A stretch of 64,000 bases of DNA from Neoechinorhynchus agilis (taxonomy: Eukaryota > Acanthocephala), in assembly GCA_051530055.1 (NCBI GenBank), contig CM121341.1, positions 14,508,001-14,572,000 on the forward strand. The letters run 5' to 3'. Each line of letters begins with the position of its first letter. The first letter of the stretch is position 1. The translations under genes were made by a program, and so were the position numbers. The notes beneath the pieces are model-generated. The model did not search any database. It had not been told where the DNA came from and worked only from the letters and a program-made list of their open reading frames with translations. Below, piece after piece: positions 46,476-57,803 of this stretch.

Positions 46476-49400
46476 GTGCGTTCAATCTGGAGTGAGTGTA
46501 TTGCTTTAAGAGGTTTTTGTGTTTCTTGTGCGAATGTGAAGGTCAAATGATGAAGACGTACGGGCGGACTGAACAAATCGTGAAGAACGTTATTCTGATG
46601 AACTTGGTTTATTAGCTTTTCCACACAAAAAGGACTCGTTATTTTGATTATTTCTTTTCTCTCGATTCAAACCTATGTTGTGCATGGTAAATTGGTTACT
46701 TTTTTCATTTGGTCATGCTTTCTTTTTTTCTCGTAAATTCGATCTAAAACGTTCGACTAAAAAATTAGAACAATGTTATTTGAATTAATTTTCTCTTAAA
46801 CCGCTCCCCCGTTGCCATTATTTTACCATTAGAATGAGTACAACAATTTTTGCAGGCTTTCAGACATTTCTGTATTATTTTGGAATTTAACGTTTTGTTC
46901 GGAACAACCGAATCTTAAGGTCTTAAGTGTAATTGTTCGTGTGAAGTGACTTTGAATATCAAACGGACGATGATACACAAAAAATTCTAGTGTTTTAATC
47001 GTTGAGTATTATAAAAACCGAGTTGATGTAGAACGGACGTTCCGATTACAGTTGAGAACGTTAAAGGGCCAGTTAAGGTGGGCGATCTTCTTATTCTTAG
47101 AGAAAATGAACGTGAGGCCAGGAGATTAAGATGAGTGCGTTCAATCTGGAGTGAGTGTATTGCTTTAAGAGGTTTTTGTGTTTCTTGTGCGAATGTGAAG
47201 GTCAAATGATGAAGACGTACGGGCGGACTGAACAAATCGTGAAGAACGTTATTCTGATGAACTTGGTTTATTACCTTTCCCACACAAAAAGGACTCGTTA
47301 TTTTGACTATTTCTTTTCTCTCGATTCAAACCTTTGTTGTGCATGGTAAATTGGTTACTTTTTTTCATCTTGTCATGCTGTCGTTTTTTTCTCGTGAATT
47401 CGATCTAAAACGTTCGACTAAAAAATTAGAACAATGTTATTTTAATTAATTTTCTCTTAAACCGCTTCCCCGTTGCCATTATTTTACCATTAGAATGAGT
47501 ACAACAATTTTTGCAGGCTTTCAGACATTTCTGTATTATTTTGGAATTTAACGTTTTGTTCGGAACAACCGAATCTTAAGGTCTTAAGTGTAATTGTTCG
47601 TGTGAAGTGACTTTGAATATCAAACGGACGATGATACACAAAAAATTCCATTGTTTTAATCGTTGAGTATTATAAAAACCGAGTTGATGTAGAAGCGACG
47701 TTCCGATTACAGTTGAGAACGTTAAAGGGCCAGTTAAGGTGGGCGATCTTCTTATTCTTAGAGAAAATGAACGTGAGGCCAGGAGATTAAGATGAGTGCG
47801 TTCAATCTGGAGTGAGTGTATTGCTTTAAGAGGTTTTTGTGTTTCTTGTGCGAATGTGAAGGTCAAATGATGAAGACGTACGGGCGGACTGAACAAATCG
47901 TGAAGAACGTTATTCTGATGAACTTGGTTTATTAGCTTTTCCACACAAAAAGGACTCGTTATTTTGACTATTTCTTTTCTCTCGATTCAAACCTTTGTTG
48001 TGCATGGTAAATTGGTTACTTTTTTTCATCTTGTCATGCTGTCGTTTTTTTCTCGTGAATTCGATCTAAAACGTTCGACTAAAAAATTAGAACAATGTTA
48101 TTTGAATTAATTTTCTCTTAAACCGCTCCCCCGTTGCCATTATTTTACCATTAGAATGAGTACAATAATTTTTGCAGGCTTTCAGACATTTCTGTATTAT
48201 TTTGGAATTTAACGTTTTGTTCGGAACAACCGAATCTTAAGGTCTTAAGTGTAATTGTTCGTGTGAAGTGACTTTGAATATCAAACGGACGATGATACAC
48301 AAAAAATTCTAGTGTTTTAATCGTTGAGTATTATAAAAACCGAGTTGATGTAGAACGGACGTTCCGTTTACAGTTGAGAACGTTAAAGGGCCAGTTAAGG
48401 TGGGCGATCTTCTTATTCTTAGAGAAAATGAACGTGAGGCCAGGAGATTAAGATGAGTGCGTTCAATCTGGAGTGAGTGTATTGCTTTAAGAGGTTTTTG
48501 TGTTTCTTGTGCGAATGTGAAGGTCAAATGATGAAGACGTACGGGCGGACTGAACAAATCGTGAAGAACGTTATTCTGATGAACTTGGTTTATTAGCTTT
48601 TCCACACAAAAAGGACTCGTTATTTTGACTATTTCTTTTCTCTCGATTCAAACCTATGTTGTGCATGGTAAATTGGTTACTTTTTTCATTTGGTCATGCT
48701 GTCTTTTTTTCTCGTGAATTCGATCTAAAACGTTCGACTAAAAAATTAGAACAATGTTATTTTAATTAATTTTCTCTTAAACCGCTTCCCCGTTGCCATT
48801 ATTTTACCATTAGAATGAGTACAATAATTTTTGCAGGCTTTCAGACATTTCTGTATTATTTTGGAATTTAACGTTTTGTTCGGAACAACCGAATCTTAAG
48901 GTCTTAAGTGTAATTGTTCGTGTGAAGTGACTTTGAATATCAAACGGACGATGATACACAAAAAATTCTAGTGTTTTAATCGTTGAGTATTATAAAAACC
49001 GAGTTGATGTAGAACGGACGTTCCGTTTACAGTTGAGAACGTTAAAGGGCCAGTTAAGGTGGGCGATCTTCTTATTCTTAGAGAAAATGAACGTGAGGCC
49101 AGGAGATTAAGATGAGTGCGTTCAATCTGGAGTGAGTGTATTGCTTTAAGAGGTTTTTGTGTTTCTTGTGCGAATGTGAAGGTCAAATGATGAAGACGTA
49201 CGGGCGGACTGAACAAATCGTGAAGAACGTTATTCTGATGAACTTGGTTTATTAGCTTTCCCACACAAAAAGGACTCGTTATTTGGACTATTTCTTTTCT
49301 CTCGATTCAAACCTTTGTTGTGCATGGTAAATTGGTTACTTTTTTTCATCTTGTCATGCTGTCGTTTTTTTCTCGTGAATTCGATCTAAAACGTTCGACT

Positions 49401-50068
49401 AAAAAATTAGAACAATGTTATTTGAATTAATTTTCTCTTAAACCGCTCCCCCGTTGCCATTATTTTACCATTAGAATGAGTACAATAATTTTTGCAGGCT
49501 TTCAGACATTTCTGTATTATTTTGGAATTTAACGTTTTGTTCGGAACAACCGAATCTTAAGGTCTTAAGTGTAATTGTTCGTGTGAAGTGACTTTGAATA
49601 TCAAACGGACGATGATACACAAAAAATTCCATTGTTTTAATCGTTGAGTATTATAAAAACCGAGTTGATGTAGAAGCGACGTTCCGATTACAGTTGAGAA
49701 CGTTAAAGGGCCAGTTAAGGTGGGCGATCTTCTTATTCTTAGAGAAAATGAACGTGAGGCCAGGAGATTAAGATGAGTGCGTTCAATCTGGAGTGAGTGT
49801 ATTGCTTTAAGAGGTTTTTGTGTTTCTTGTGCGAATGTGAAGGTCAAATGATGAAGACGTACGGGCGGACTGAACAAATCGTGAAGAACGTTATTCTGAT
49901 GAACTTGGTTTATTAGCTTTTCCACACAAAAAGGACTCGTTATTTTGACTATTTCTTTTCTCTCGATTCAAACCTTTCTTGCGCATGGTAAATTGGTTAC
50001 TTTTTTCATTTGGTCATGCTTTCTTTTTTTCTCGTAAATTCGATCTAAAACGTTCGACTGAAAATCCG
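46398..50068 (+). repeat. Tandem array of about 660-bp units holding the RPS28 3' end
   Basis: Copies start at the gttaaagggcc motif at 46401, 47060, 47721, 48382, 49041 and 49702, spacing 659-661 bp. Unit 1 is the real RPS28 3' end. Units 2-6 carry its last 26 codons (from [13 protein letters not shown] to the stop) plus about 580 bp of downstream DNA at very high identity. Before the coding piece each extra copy has tataaaa, then ttccgattacag or ttccgtttacag, which looks like a 3' splice site, instead of the RPS28 5' half. The sixth unit is cut short near 50068. Antisense open frames of 98-122 codons repeat with each unit and are by-products. Confidence 0.95.
47056..49810 (+). pseudogene. 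Five partial RPS28 copies (3' ends only)
   Basis: Coding remnants lie at about 47056-47134, 47717-47795, 48378-48456, 49037-49115 and 49698-49776. Each has the last 26 codons of RPS28 and its stop unchanged, but no start codon or first 40 codons. Joined to a leader alone they cannot make eS28, because the first internal ATG is out of frame. They may be inert duplications or unused 3' terminal exons. Confidence 0.85.
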
Positions 50069-50109
50069 TTAGAATGAGTATAAAGGTTGTTTTCTTGTAT
50101 AACATAAAA

Positions 50110-52333
50110 TCACCGTCTCCACAGTTTCAGCATTCGGTCTTTTCCGCCAGTAGCTACCTTCAGACCATCGCTACTCCAGTCTAATGAATACACTTCATCT
50201 TCATGTCCAGGTAGATCCACACTCAAATTCTTTGTTGTAATGTTCCAAAGCTTGACCGTTGAGTCGGCACTGGCGCTGATAACATACCGACTGTCTGCAC
50301 TCCATACAATCCGGTACACCCTTCGTACATGGCCGCAGAATGTCATTAGGTGTTTGGCCGACGCGGAATCCCATATCCTGACCGATCGATCAAAACTGGC
50401 AGAGGCCAAAAGTGTACCGTCTGGTGAGAATTGAACGTGGATAACTGGCTGACAGTGGCCATGTAAACGCAAACATGATTTAGGTTTAGTGTTCGATCTC
50501 CAAAGACATAATGTATGATCATCGGATGCGGAAGCGAGTAAGTCCACTGATCCTCTGGAGAATACGTCGATTGAGTTTATCCAATGAGCGTGAGATGTAA
50601 GAGATATGAACGATAATGGAGTCTTTGTATTGCCAAAATTAAGTTTTTAGAAGTCTAATAAATCTTTTGATTGCAGTGTCGCTGAGACTTGGGGTACCGA
50701 TGTGCACATCCCATCGCTGCCGTTGAGGAGCGACCGTGGAACCATCGGGACGCCAGGATCTCGTCTGTCGGCAATCAGGCGGGAGGTACCCACGACACGC
50801 CAAAATGAACGCAATTCTGATTCGCGGCCTGAATACTATGAATGCGCCCAACATCCCAGAGCCGAGCAATCTTTGCCGACTCGATGGCCGCAGACCGGAC
50901 GATGTCACAGTATTATCGTGGCGAAGGGAAGCAAATGCCTTCTCTGGGACGCCACGCTCGTAGCCAGCAACATAAAATTCGCTGCCATTAAACCAGGGGG
51001 CAGCAACCCGCTGGGGAGCGCAAAAGGACAAAATACAGGAGCCTGAGTCGAAATCATTATTTCGTTCCCTTTGGCGTAAAGACGCTTGGGTCGTTTGGTA
51101 CCGCGGCCCAGGACCTGGTCAAGGAATTGTCTAAGAGATTGAGACGAATCACTGGCGATTAGAGGGCAGGAGCATTCCAAGTACAAAACATTATTCTGGC
51201 TGTGCAACGGGGCATCCGTCCTTTCGGCCGTTACACCCCGACGACACCTTGAGAGATCCACAGCGGTGGTGTGAATGACTCTAGGATAAGAAAAATTAAC
51301 AACTTTATACTACAAAAATGAATTTTAAACAAAAACACAGTGCTGGAAACAATATTGAAACATTGTGTTTAGGCACCAATTTCATTTTAGACCTTGCTTC
51401 GGTGACACATTAGTCAGTCTTCTATTTTGATTTGATGGCAGAAAAAAGTCAATTTTAAAATGCCACTTTGCGTAAAACCAGTACAAAAACTCGCCATAAA
51501 CTTTCATTGCTAACGTTCCATGCTCTTACAGTGCGATCCCTTGAACTCGAATACAAGTAATTTTGAGTCCATTTTAGGCCGGTAATTGCCCCTACGTGCC
51601 CATCAAGTGACCGTTCGCACGTACCGGTCATTACATTCCATATTCTGACACTGTTGTCCTTTGAGCCGGAAGCGATCATTGTACCATCGGGATGCCAGGA
51701 AATGCATGCCACATATCCGGTATGTTTATTTAGTCGCCTAGCAAACAATTTCTTTGTTGTGTTAATCACATTCGAATAAACAATGACAGTGCAGTCTCTC
51801 GAGCAGGAAGCCAGTTGATATAGTTCATTGTCGCAAGTAGGCGACCATGCCAAATCCAACACCCAGTCTTTATGGTAATTTTCCAGTTTATGAAGTGGAG
51901 TTTCCGTTTGAGTATCCCAAATTCGAACTGTAGAGTCGCCTGAACCAGTAGCCAAATAGTTGTTATCAGGACTAAACCTAATGGTCAGTATGACTTCCTT
52001 GTGACCAGCCAGTGAACTCGTACATCTACAAACGGGTCTTACGAAACCAATGCCACGTGGGAGACACGTGATCTTTAAAGCTTCCTCTTTAATGTCCGGA
52101 CCAACACAATCGCCAATGTTGGAGAGTAGCGATCCAATGCCTTCAATCACGAATCGCATTGGACACGGACGGAGGCTTTCAGATGAACGACATACGTCGT
52201 CGTACATGCTCTGCAGTTCCTTTGGACCAATGGTTAAATCGGTTAAAATCGGACCGGTTAGTTCCTCGCCCTTTTCGGACATGAGCTGGCACATAACCGA
52301 ACCAGAATACGTTCTTGGCGCGGTGTCGGTCAT
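50110..52333 (-). CDS. NLE1: Notchless homologue 1, ribosome assembly WD40 protein
   Basis: NLE1/Rsa4 is a nucleolar and nuclear factor of the pre-60S particle whose ubiquitin-like domain is pulled by the AAA+ ATPase MDN1. The first coding block (52333 down to about 51490) encodes the NLE N-terminal domain and the first WD repeats (CTSSLAGHKEVILTIRFSPD, GSGDSTVRIWD, SGSKDNSVRIWN, SSSRDRTVRAWN). The second block (about 50620 to 50110) gives HAHWINSIDVF, SASDDHTLCLW, SASFDRSVRIWD, SASADSTVKLWN and ends GGKDRMLKLWRR, as human NLE1 does. The exact splice points of the roughly 0.9-kb intron are not resolved; it holds a LINE fragment on the opposite strand. Upstream, ttttcaatttcag ends 20 nt before the ATG, a likely trans-splice acceptor. 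Confidence 0.93.
50660..51290 (+). mobile_element. LINE 3' fragment inside the NLE1 intron
   Basis: On the plus strand, opposite to NLE1, are GRYPRHAKMNAILIRGL, EPSNL.RLDGRRPDDVTVLSW and a WDATLVAS piece. These correspond to the zinc motif and restriction-like endonuclease of LINE copies B and C. The tail ELSKRLRRITGD, then QNIILAVQRG and agcggtggtgtgaatga, follows. It is 5'-truncated, with frame changes. It accounts for most of the only long intron of NLE1. Confidence 0.82.
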
Positions 52334-52394
52334 TGCGCGAACCTCGAGGCGATCTGAAATTGAAAACGAAGACCGGTTGAAACAATATTGATTC

Positions 52395-52515
52395 CTTTAG
52401 CTTATGCGTCGCTCAACTGGTCACATTTATCAATGTAAATTAAATTTATCTTACACAATTGAATTAGGGCACACCGCCCACCGATTTTGGTCAGAGAGGT
52501 ACTCGAAAGTGACAG
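52395..52515 (-). repeat. Flank shared with the first satellite array
   Basis: agcttatgcgtcgctcaact, gaattagggca and ccgattttggtca match the reverse complement of 10601-10730. It lies on the same side of the monomers as in the first array when both are put in one orientation. Confidence 0.7.
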
Positions 52516-53998
52516 AGTTTGTAACCCGAATCCATGTTTCAAAGTGGTAAACGGGGTTCAAAATCTACAAACGCCACTGGCTCATAACCAAAGGGGACGA
52601 AATGCCGTCGAAAGGATGGAAAAAATAACTGATGGGTCCCGATTCCTCGGGATTTAACTGAGAATCTGAACGGGGATATACAAAACTATTTACCAGACAG
52701 ATAAAATAATTCAATACTTGCCCCAAGCACAAACTTGCAGAGTTTGTACATTCCGGAATAGTTTCAAGGTGGTCTAGTGGACATGAGTGCCGAATCCCTG
52801 TTTGAAGGAGTTTTACAGGAGAATGACCGATTGGGAGTATTTCCTCGTTCTCCGGTTGCCAATCTTTCCTTAACAACCGGAGAACGAGGAAAGACTCCCA
52901 AACGGTCATTCTCCTGTAAAACTCCTCCAGAGACAAAGACAAGTCCCACCTCATTGCTTCAACATCCGACATCCAGACAACTTCAGCAAAGATAGATGCT
53001 TGCAAGTGTATGGATCGTTCTTCTTAATTAATGAAATGTGTTTATATATAAAAGGTTTCAAAATCCAAAAACGCCGATGTCTCAACCAAAGGGGACGAAA
53101 TACCGTCGAAAGGAAGGAAAAAAATAACTGATGAGTAAATCCTCCTCGAGGGTTTCTGAGAATTTGGACGACGATATACTAAACTCTTTACCGTCTACCC
53201 AAACATAAGATAAAATAATTCAATACTTGCCCCAAGCACAAAATGGCAGAGTTTGTACATTCCGGAATAGTTTCAAGGTGGTCTAGTGGACTTAAGAGCC
53301 GAATCCCTGTTTATGGATGGCAAAAGGGTTCATAATTTATCATCGCCAGTGGCTCATAACCAAAGGGGATGCCGCTGAAGGGAGGAAAAATCTAATTGAT
53401 GAGTCCATCCTCCTCGGGAGGTATCTGAGAATCTGGACGGAATATACAAAACTCTTTACCGTCTATCCAAACATAAGATAAAATAATTCAATACTTGCCC
53501 CAGGCACAAAATGGCAGAGTTTGTACATTCCGGAATAGTTTCAAGGTGGTCTAGTGGACTTAAGAGCCGAATCCCTGTTTATGGATGGCAAAAGGGTTCA
53601 TAATTTATCATCGCCAGTGGCTCATAACCAAAGGGGATGCCGCTGAAGGGAGGAAAAATCTAATTGATGAGTCCATCCTCCTCGGGAGGTATCTGAGAAT
53701 CTGGACGGAATATACAAAACTCTTTACCGTCCATCCAAACATAAGATAAAATAATTCAATACTTGCCCCAGGCACAAAATGGCAGAGTTTGTACATTCCG
53801 GAATAGTTTCAAGGTGGTCTAGTGGACTTAAGAGCCGAATCCCTGTTTATGGATGGCAAAAGGGTTCATAATTTATCATCGCCAGTGGCTCATAACCAAA
53901 GGAGATGCCGCTGAAGGGAGGAAAAATCTAATTGATGAGTCCATCCTCCTCGGGAGGTATCTGAGAATCTGGACGACGATATACAAAACTCTTTACCG
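52516..53998 (-). repeat. Second array of the 268-bp satellite, inverted
   Basis: About five monomers run in the opposite direction to the first array. The motif ctagtggact recurs with exact 268-bp spacing (53281, 53549, 53817). The first copy (52555-52800) is the most diverged. It is split from the rest by a fold-back insert and about 110 bp of other DNA. The array ends abruptly at about 53998 inside a monomer (ctctttaccgtg), 175 bp before the PSMD8 start. Confidence 0.95.
52806..52925. repeat. Fold-back insert inside the satellite, arms about 52 bp
   Basis: The left arm from aggagttttacaggagaatg to ctcgttctccggttg pairs almost perfectly with the right arm from caaccggagaacgag to cattctcctgtaaaactcct, with about 16 bp between. 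It interrupts a monomer at the gaatccctgttt position. Confidence 0.92.
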
Positions 53999-54174
53999 TG
54001 TGGCAGTTCAATCACTTTCCTCATTCAAGAAATCAGCGGACCTTGTGCCTAAATGTAATCGTGTTGATTAACTTCATTAACGTTCTTGATGCCGTTTTTC
54101 ACTTCTTCACACATACGAAAGAATCCTACGTCTATTTTCGTTTTCGTTCTGGACTACTAAAAGTGAGATTATAC

Positions 54175-55418
54175 ATGAAAAGCGCCGAAGACTGTGTTCG
54201 AACTGTGAGATCGTCACTAAACGATCTGATTTCGTGCCATCACAGCGAAATTGCTAAAATAGACCGTGATGTAGTCTCAAAAAGTATTGATCAAATTAAG
54301 GTATTTTAGAGTCCCTTTTTCTCTCGCTTAATTCTCCGAAACAGAATATGGTAATCGATGCCGATACGATCAATATGGTGGCGACGAATTTGTCCACTCA
54401 GAACGCCGAGGTCGCCCAACTTCTCCGTGAACTATACGAGTATTCCATTTTTGCTTCAATCTACGTGGAAAGACTTTGCGACTTTTGCTTTTTCTATTCT
54501 CTTCTAAAAGTCTTCTATTTCGATTTGTGAGTTTTTAAAGAATGAGAATAATCATTCAATTTTTCTCTAGACACAATGAAAGTGACCGAATGTACGAGGT
54601 TGTTTCCCTGTATCTTCAATATCTTCTATCGTGTTACCGAATGGCAGAATTTCAAACCGAGCTCCAATCTTTAAACTTTAATGCAATCAATACGGACAAT
54701 CATCTTATCTTTGCTTGCTTACTCGACCGCTATCTAATGGAAGGAAGCTACAATAAGGTACTTGTATTTATCTATATTTCTTCATTTCTTATTTTACACC
54801 AAAATTTTACCGATTTAGTTGTATTCGTCACTCAAAATCGCTCCGTCGGAGTATTCGAGATTCTTTGTGGCTCGACTACTAGAATCAACTCGCGACGAAA
54901 TCGCTTTATGCATCGAAAAAGCTTACGAAAAAATGAGATTAACGCATCGAATTTGCGATTTTTGTCAGTATGGTCTTCATTGTTTTTAAAATTTTTACTT
55001 GAACATTTAGCAAATTAATACTCATAGAAACTCTTTAAAGTATTTTTCAACAATTCGCGATTTTAAGAGTAAATCTTAAAAAACGCAAATAGTTAGTCAA
55101 CAAAAAGTCTAAGAATCGCAGAATCCGTAGTGCGGATGAATTTTCGTTACCGTTCGTCGACTAACAATCTGCGTGTTTTCAAAAGAAGCTAAAACTTACG
55201 AATCTTTATTCGATGCCACAGACGAGGTTAGTGCACTGCTATTCTGCAATTCCGATGAAATGCTCTCTGGATTTATTCACTCGGTATATCTAATTGCTCC
55301 AAAACGTATAAATACCAATACGTTTAGCGAAACTGGAAACTTAGTGATGATGGATACATTTATCTGGCCAAAGTATCCGACGATAATGAATTTAAAATTG
55401 GTCCTAGCAGCTGTTTGA
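54175..55418 (+). CDS. PSMD8: 26S proteasome non-ATPase subunit 8 (Rpn12)
   Basis: Rpn12 is a PCI-domain subunit of the 19S proteasome lid. Exons with consistent phase are 54175-54300, 54345-54526, 54571-54757 and 54819 to about 54960, followed by a last block at about 55187-55418. The best family matches are LLKVFYFDLHNES joined across a splice site (human LKCYYFDYKE), YRMAEFQTELQSL (human NRVAEFHTELERL), LDRYLMEGSYNK (human LEQYLMEGSYNK) and, in exon 4, [20 protein letters not shown] (human [20 protein letters not shown]). The final block (EAKTYESLF...LLFCNSDEML) fits the C-terminal winged-helix part only loosely, and its acceptor is uncertain. The N-terminal exon is diverged, and a different start further upstream is possible. 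Confidence 0.85.
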
Positions 55419-56024
55419 TCGGGACAGAATCGTCTGAAGGAACAGAAGATGAAAGTGCTCTTGGTATAGCAGGAGAGCTCATAGGATGCGCTGTTGAATT
55501 GGAAGCGATTATCTGAGTTTTCTTATCAAGCATCGCTCGTATTCTTTCAATGAAAGGAGAGGATTCCATTCAGCAGTTTCTTTTTTCCGCGCGTTGATCC
55601 TTTCCGCAGCAAAGTCGTAACAGCTTACAGCTATTTCCAAACATTGAATACGATCAATATGGCAAGTATTAAGTCATTTTTGGATACTCTGCCACACCTC
55701 CACTCGAAGATTTAAAATTGAGAGTCTAAATTCAGTTAATGAACCATGAACCGTAATTTATATTCTATTACTACATTCATATGTGCTTTAGTAGCCATTC
55801 GATCGTGCCATTCGATCGTTTTCAGTATGATTTAAGCAAAAGGACTTTAAGCAATTTCAAACACTTTTAATCGGCTTTTTGGTGAATCTCATTCAAAGGG
55901 CTGAATATGATCTTTCAAAATTTTGCAATACTATTTCCTCTGTGAGTTTTTCTGAAGCTACTAGTATAAAAATGTGAACTAAATATGGCACATACGTACT
56001 TACATTCATAAAACCCGTTTTCAG
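55419..56024. other. Intergenic region between PSMD8 and FAM98
   Basis: Mostly AT-rich without a recognised gene. A 69-codon minus-strand open frame (55360-55569) has no family I know. It ends in the FAM98 trans-splice-like acceptor, cccgttttcag. Confidence 0.5.
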
Positions 56025-57803
56025 ATGTCGGTAGAAATCCTCGAACTAGCGAATTCGGTTCTACCGTCGCTCAGGTTTGTCTAATTTGGTTGTAATTTCA
56101 TTTTCTCGACATTTATATACAGCGAGCTCCACTTAAATATTGATATGTCCAGTATTGTCGAAGCTCTTACATCGACTAATGGACTAATCTTTTTTTCGCA
56201 GCTGGTTTCCACAATAAGTACTCAATTGAACTCTTTATTGGAACTTGAAGATACAATCCAGTCAATTGAATCTGATGCGGAATCTGAATACTTTATTGTT
56301 GATTTACGTGGTCTGTTGAGATCTCTGAGTTAGTCATCTTGGCAAACAGCTCATTGAAACACTCACCTTTTTAAGGTTATCCCTATTGTGATTTTAAAAA
56401 CGTTCAATTGATTGATTATTTGGAATTTACACAGAATAGATACTGTATCCTGGGTAGAGTTAAGCTTTATGATGCGACTCTCCAGCAAAGAAAACGAATT
56501 TATTAGACTTTCTGATCGGAGAAGTGCTTGCAGCTCGGATGACTGCAAAACCAAAATCGAGTGAAAACCCCTCTCAAATGACGGTGAGTGTTTTTCTTCT
56601 AAAAAATAGATTCTGTAGCTAATGCTTAGGACGAGGATAAAGCGATACTTTGCATACAGAACATTATTAGCACTTTGAACATTCAGATTTCTGAAGATAG
56701 AAGAGATGCTGTAAACGCTTTGAATACCATATCAAATACGGTAAGTTTCCACGTTGGTTGTCGATGCGAATATGTGCAAAGGACAATTAGAATATTTAGT
56801 CGTAAATTCATTTGTTTGAATCTTTTAATTTTCGTTTTTCCCCATGCTCATATTCAATCGCTTCTTAATTTTGATTTTCCAGTTGTTGAAGAAATTATCA
56901 TATTTACTACATTAATCACCAATATTTTCCATTTTTAAATGAAAAAGATCGACGGACTATTGGCAGCCTTACCAAACAAATCTCTTCCTCCTCCGCTGCT
57001 TAAATTCACACTGTCAGGCAGACAATGGGAACGATTGGCATATTTCGTTAATGTCCTACATCAAGATTATAAGGCTAGAAGACAAATGCTCCTAAAACGA
57101 CTCGAAGTCACTGTTAATTCGTTTCTCTGGTCGGATCGTACGAAGGTTAGAGAAATATTGCTGAGTTTTTGGGTGAGCTGCATATTGTGACTAGAAATTG
57201 GAGAAGCAAATTATGGATATCTACAATGATAGGATTAGACATCTAAGTGAAGAACCGATCGTTGAATTGTCTCATTTGCTGGCCTCACGAGAAGGTCTTT
57301 GTACTGAAGAGAAAACTTGTAGGACATCAATCCAGTCCACGCTTCAGAAACTTACGATCGGTGCCGTTCCTTTTCGAGGTGGACGTGTACAGGATTATAA
57401 ACCACTGGAGACTGAGACTTTTGAACAACAACAGCGAGCCAAGCAACAAGATAGAGGTCGTGGCCATCATCGCGGTGGTCGCGGTGATTTTGGTGGCGGG
57501 CGCAACAGTTACTTTGACTCTAGCCATCGTGGTAGGAGAGAAGAGCGCGGTGGCTTCAATCAAACGAGAAGAGTCGATCACCAAGCTCCAATTTTCGACG
57601 ATCGATATTCCCACTTCGGTGGTGGACGGCACGATGACAACCGATATTCTTACACACGGCAGGGCGATTTTTATGATACGGGGCGGAATTATGGTTATGA
57701 TGATAATAGGGGTGATTACGGCGATCAGGATTTAGAGTTTCATCGTGGAGGCGGTCGTAGAAGAAGAGGGCGCCGTGGAGGAAATTATGGAAGAAGATAT
57801 TGA
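56025..57803 (+). CDS. FAM98: FAM98 family protein (tRNA ligase complex / arginine methylation partner)
   Basis: FAM98A/B proteins belong to the RTCB tRNA-ligase complex with DDX1 and bind PRMT1. The N-terminal block (exons 56025-56074 and 56123 to about 56330) has FSQLVSTISTQLNSLLELED, like human FTKLCAWLVSELRVLCKLEE. A middle block has LLDFLIGEVLAARM (human LLTYLISELEAARM). The diagnostic segment is ARRQMLLKRLEVTVNSFLWS at about 57078-57140 (human VRRKLLIKRLDVTVQSFGWS). After a 49-nt intron follow ELSHLLASREGL, VPFRGGRVQDY and a C-terminal tail rich in RGG, GGR and Tyr, as in the family. Splice sites in the middle (56330-56580) are not fully resolved. The 3' splice site cgttttcag touches the ATG directly, so any leader must be trans-spliced or the start shifts. 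Confidence 0.9.

Noticed and set aside
46313-49925. Repeated antisense open frames of 98-122 codons in the 660-bp units
   Set aside because: They overlap the RPS28 3' end and are kept only because the DNA is duplicated.
46398-50068. 5S rRNA or spliced-leader RNA cluster as the content of the 660-bp units
   Set aside because: A tandem array of this size in a nematode suggests it, and caatttttgcagg looks slightly like an Sm site, but I find no 5S sequence, no leader-plus-donor motif and no matching hairpin set.
50639-51031. 130-codon minus-strand open frame in the NLE1 intron
   Set aside because: The plus strand here encodes the LINE zinc motif and endonuclease; the minus frame is its shadow and has no WD repeat.
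55360-55569. 69-codon minus-strand frame between PSMD8 and FAM98
   Set aside because: It overlaps the end of PSMD8 and its translation is low-complexity without a known match.
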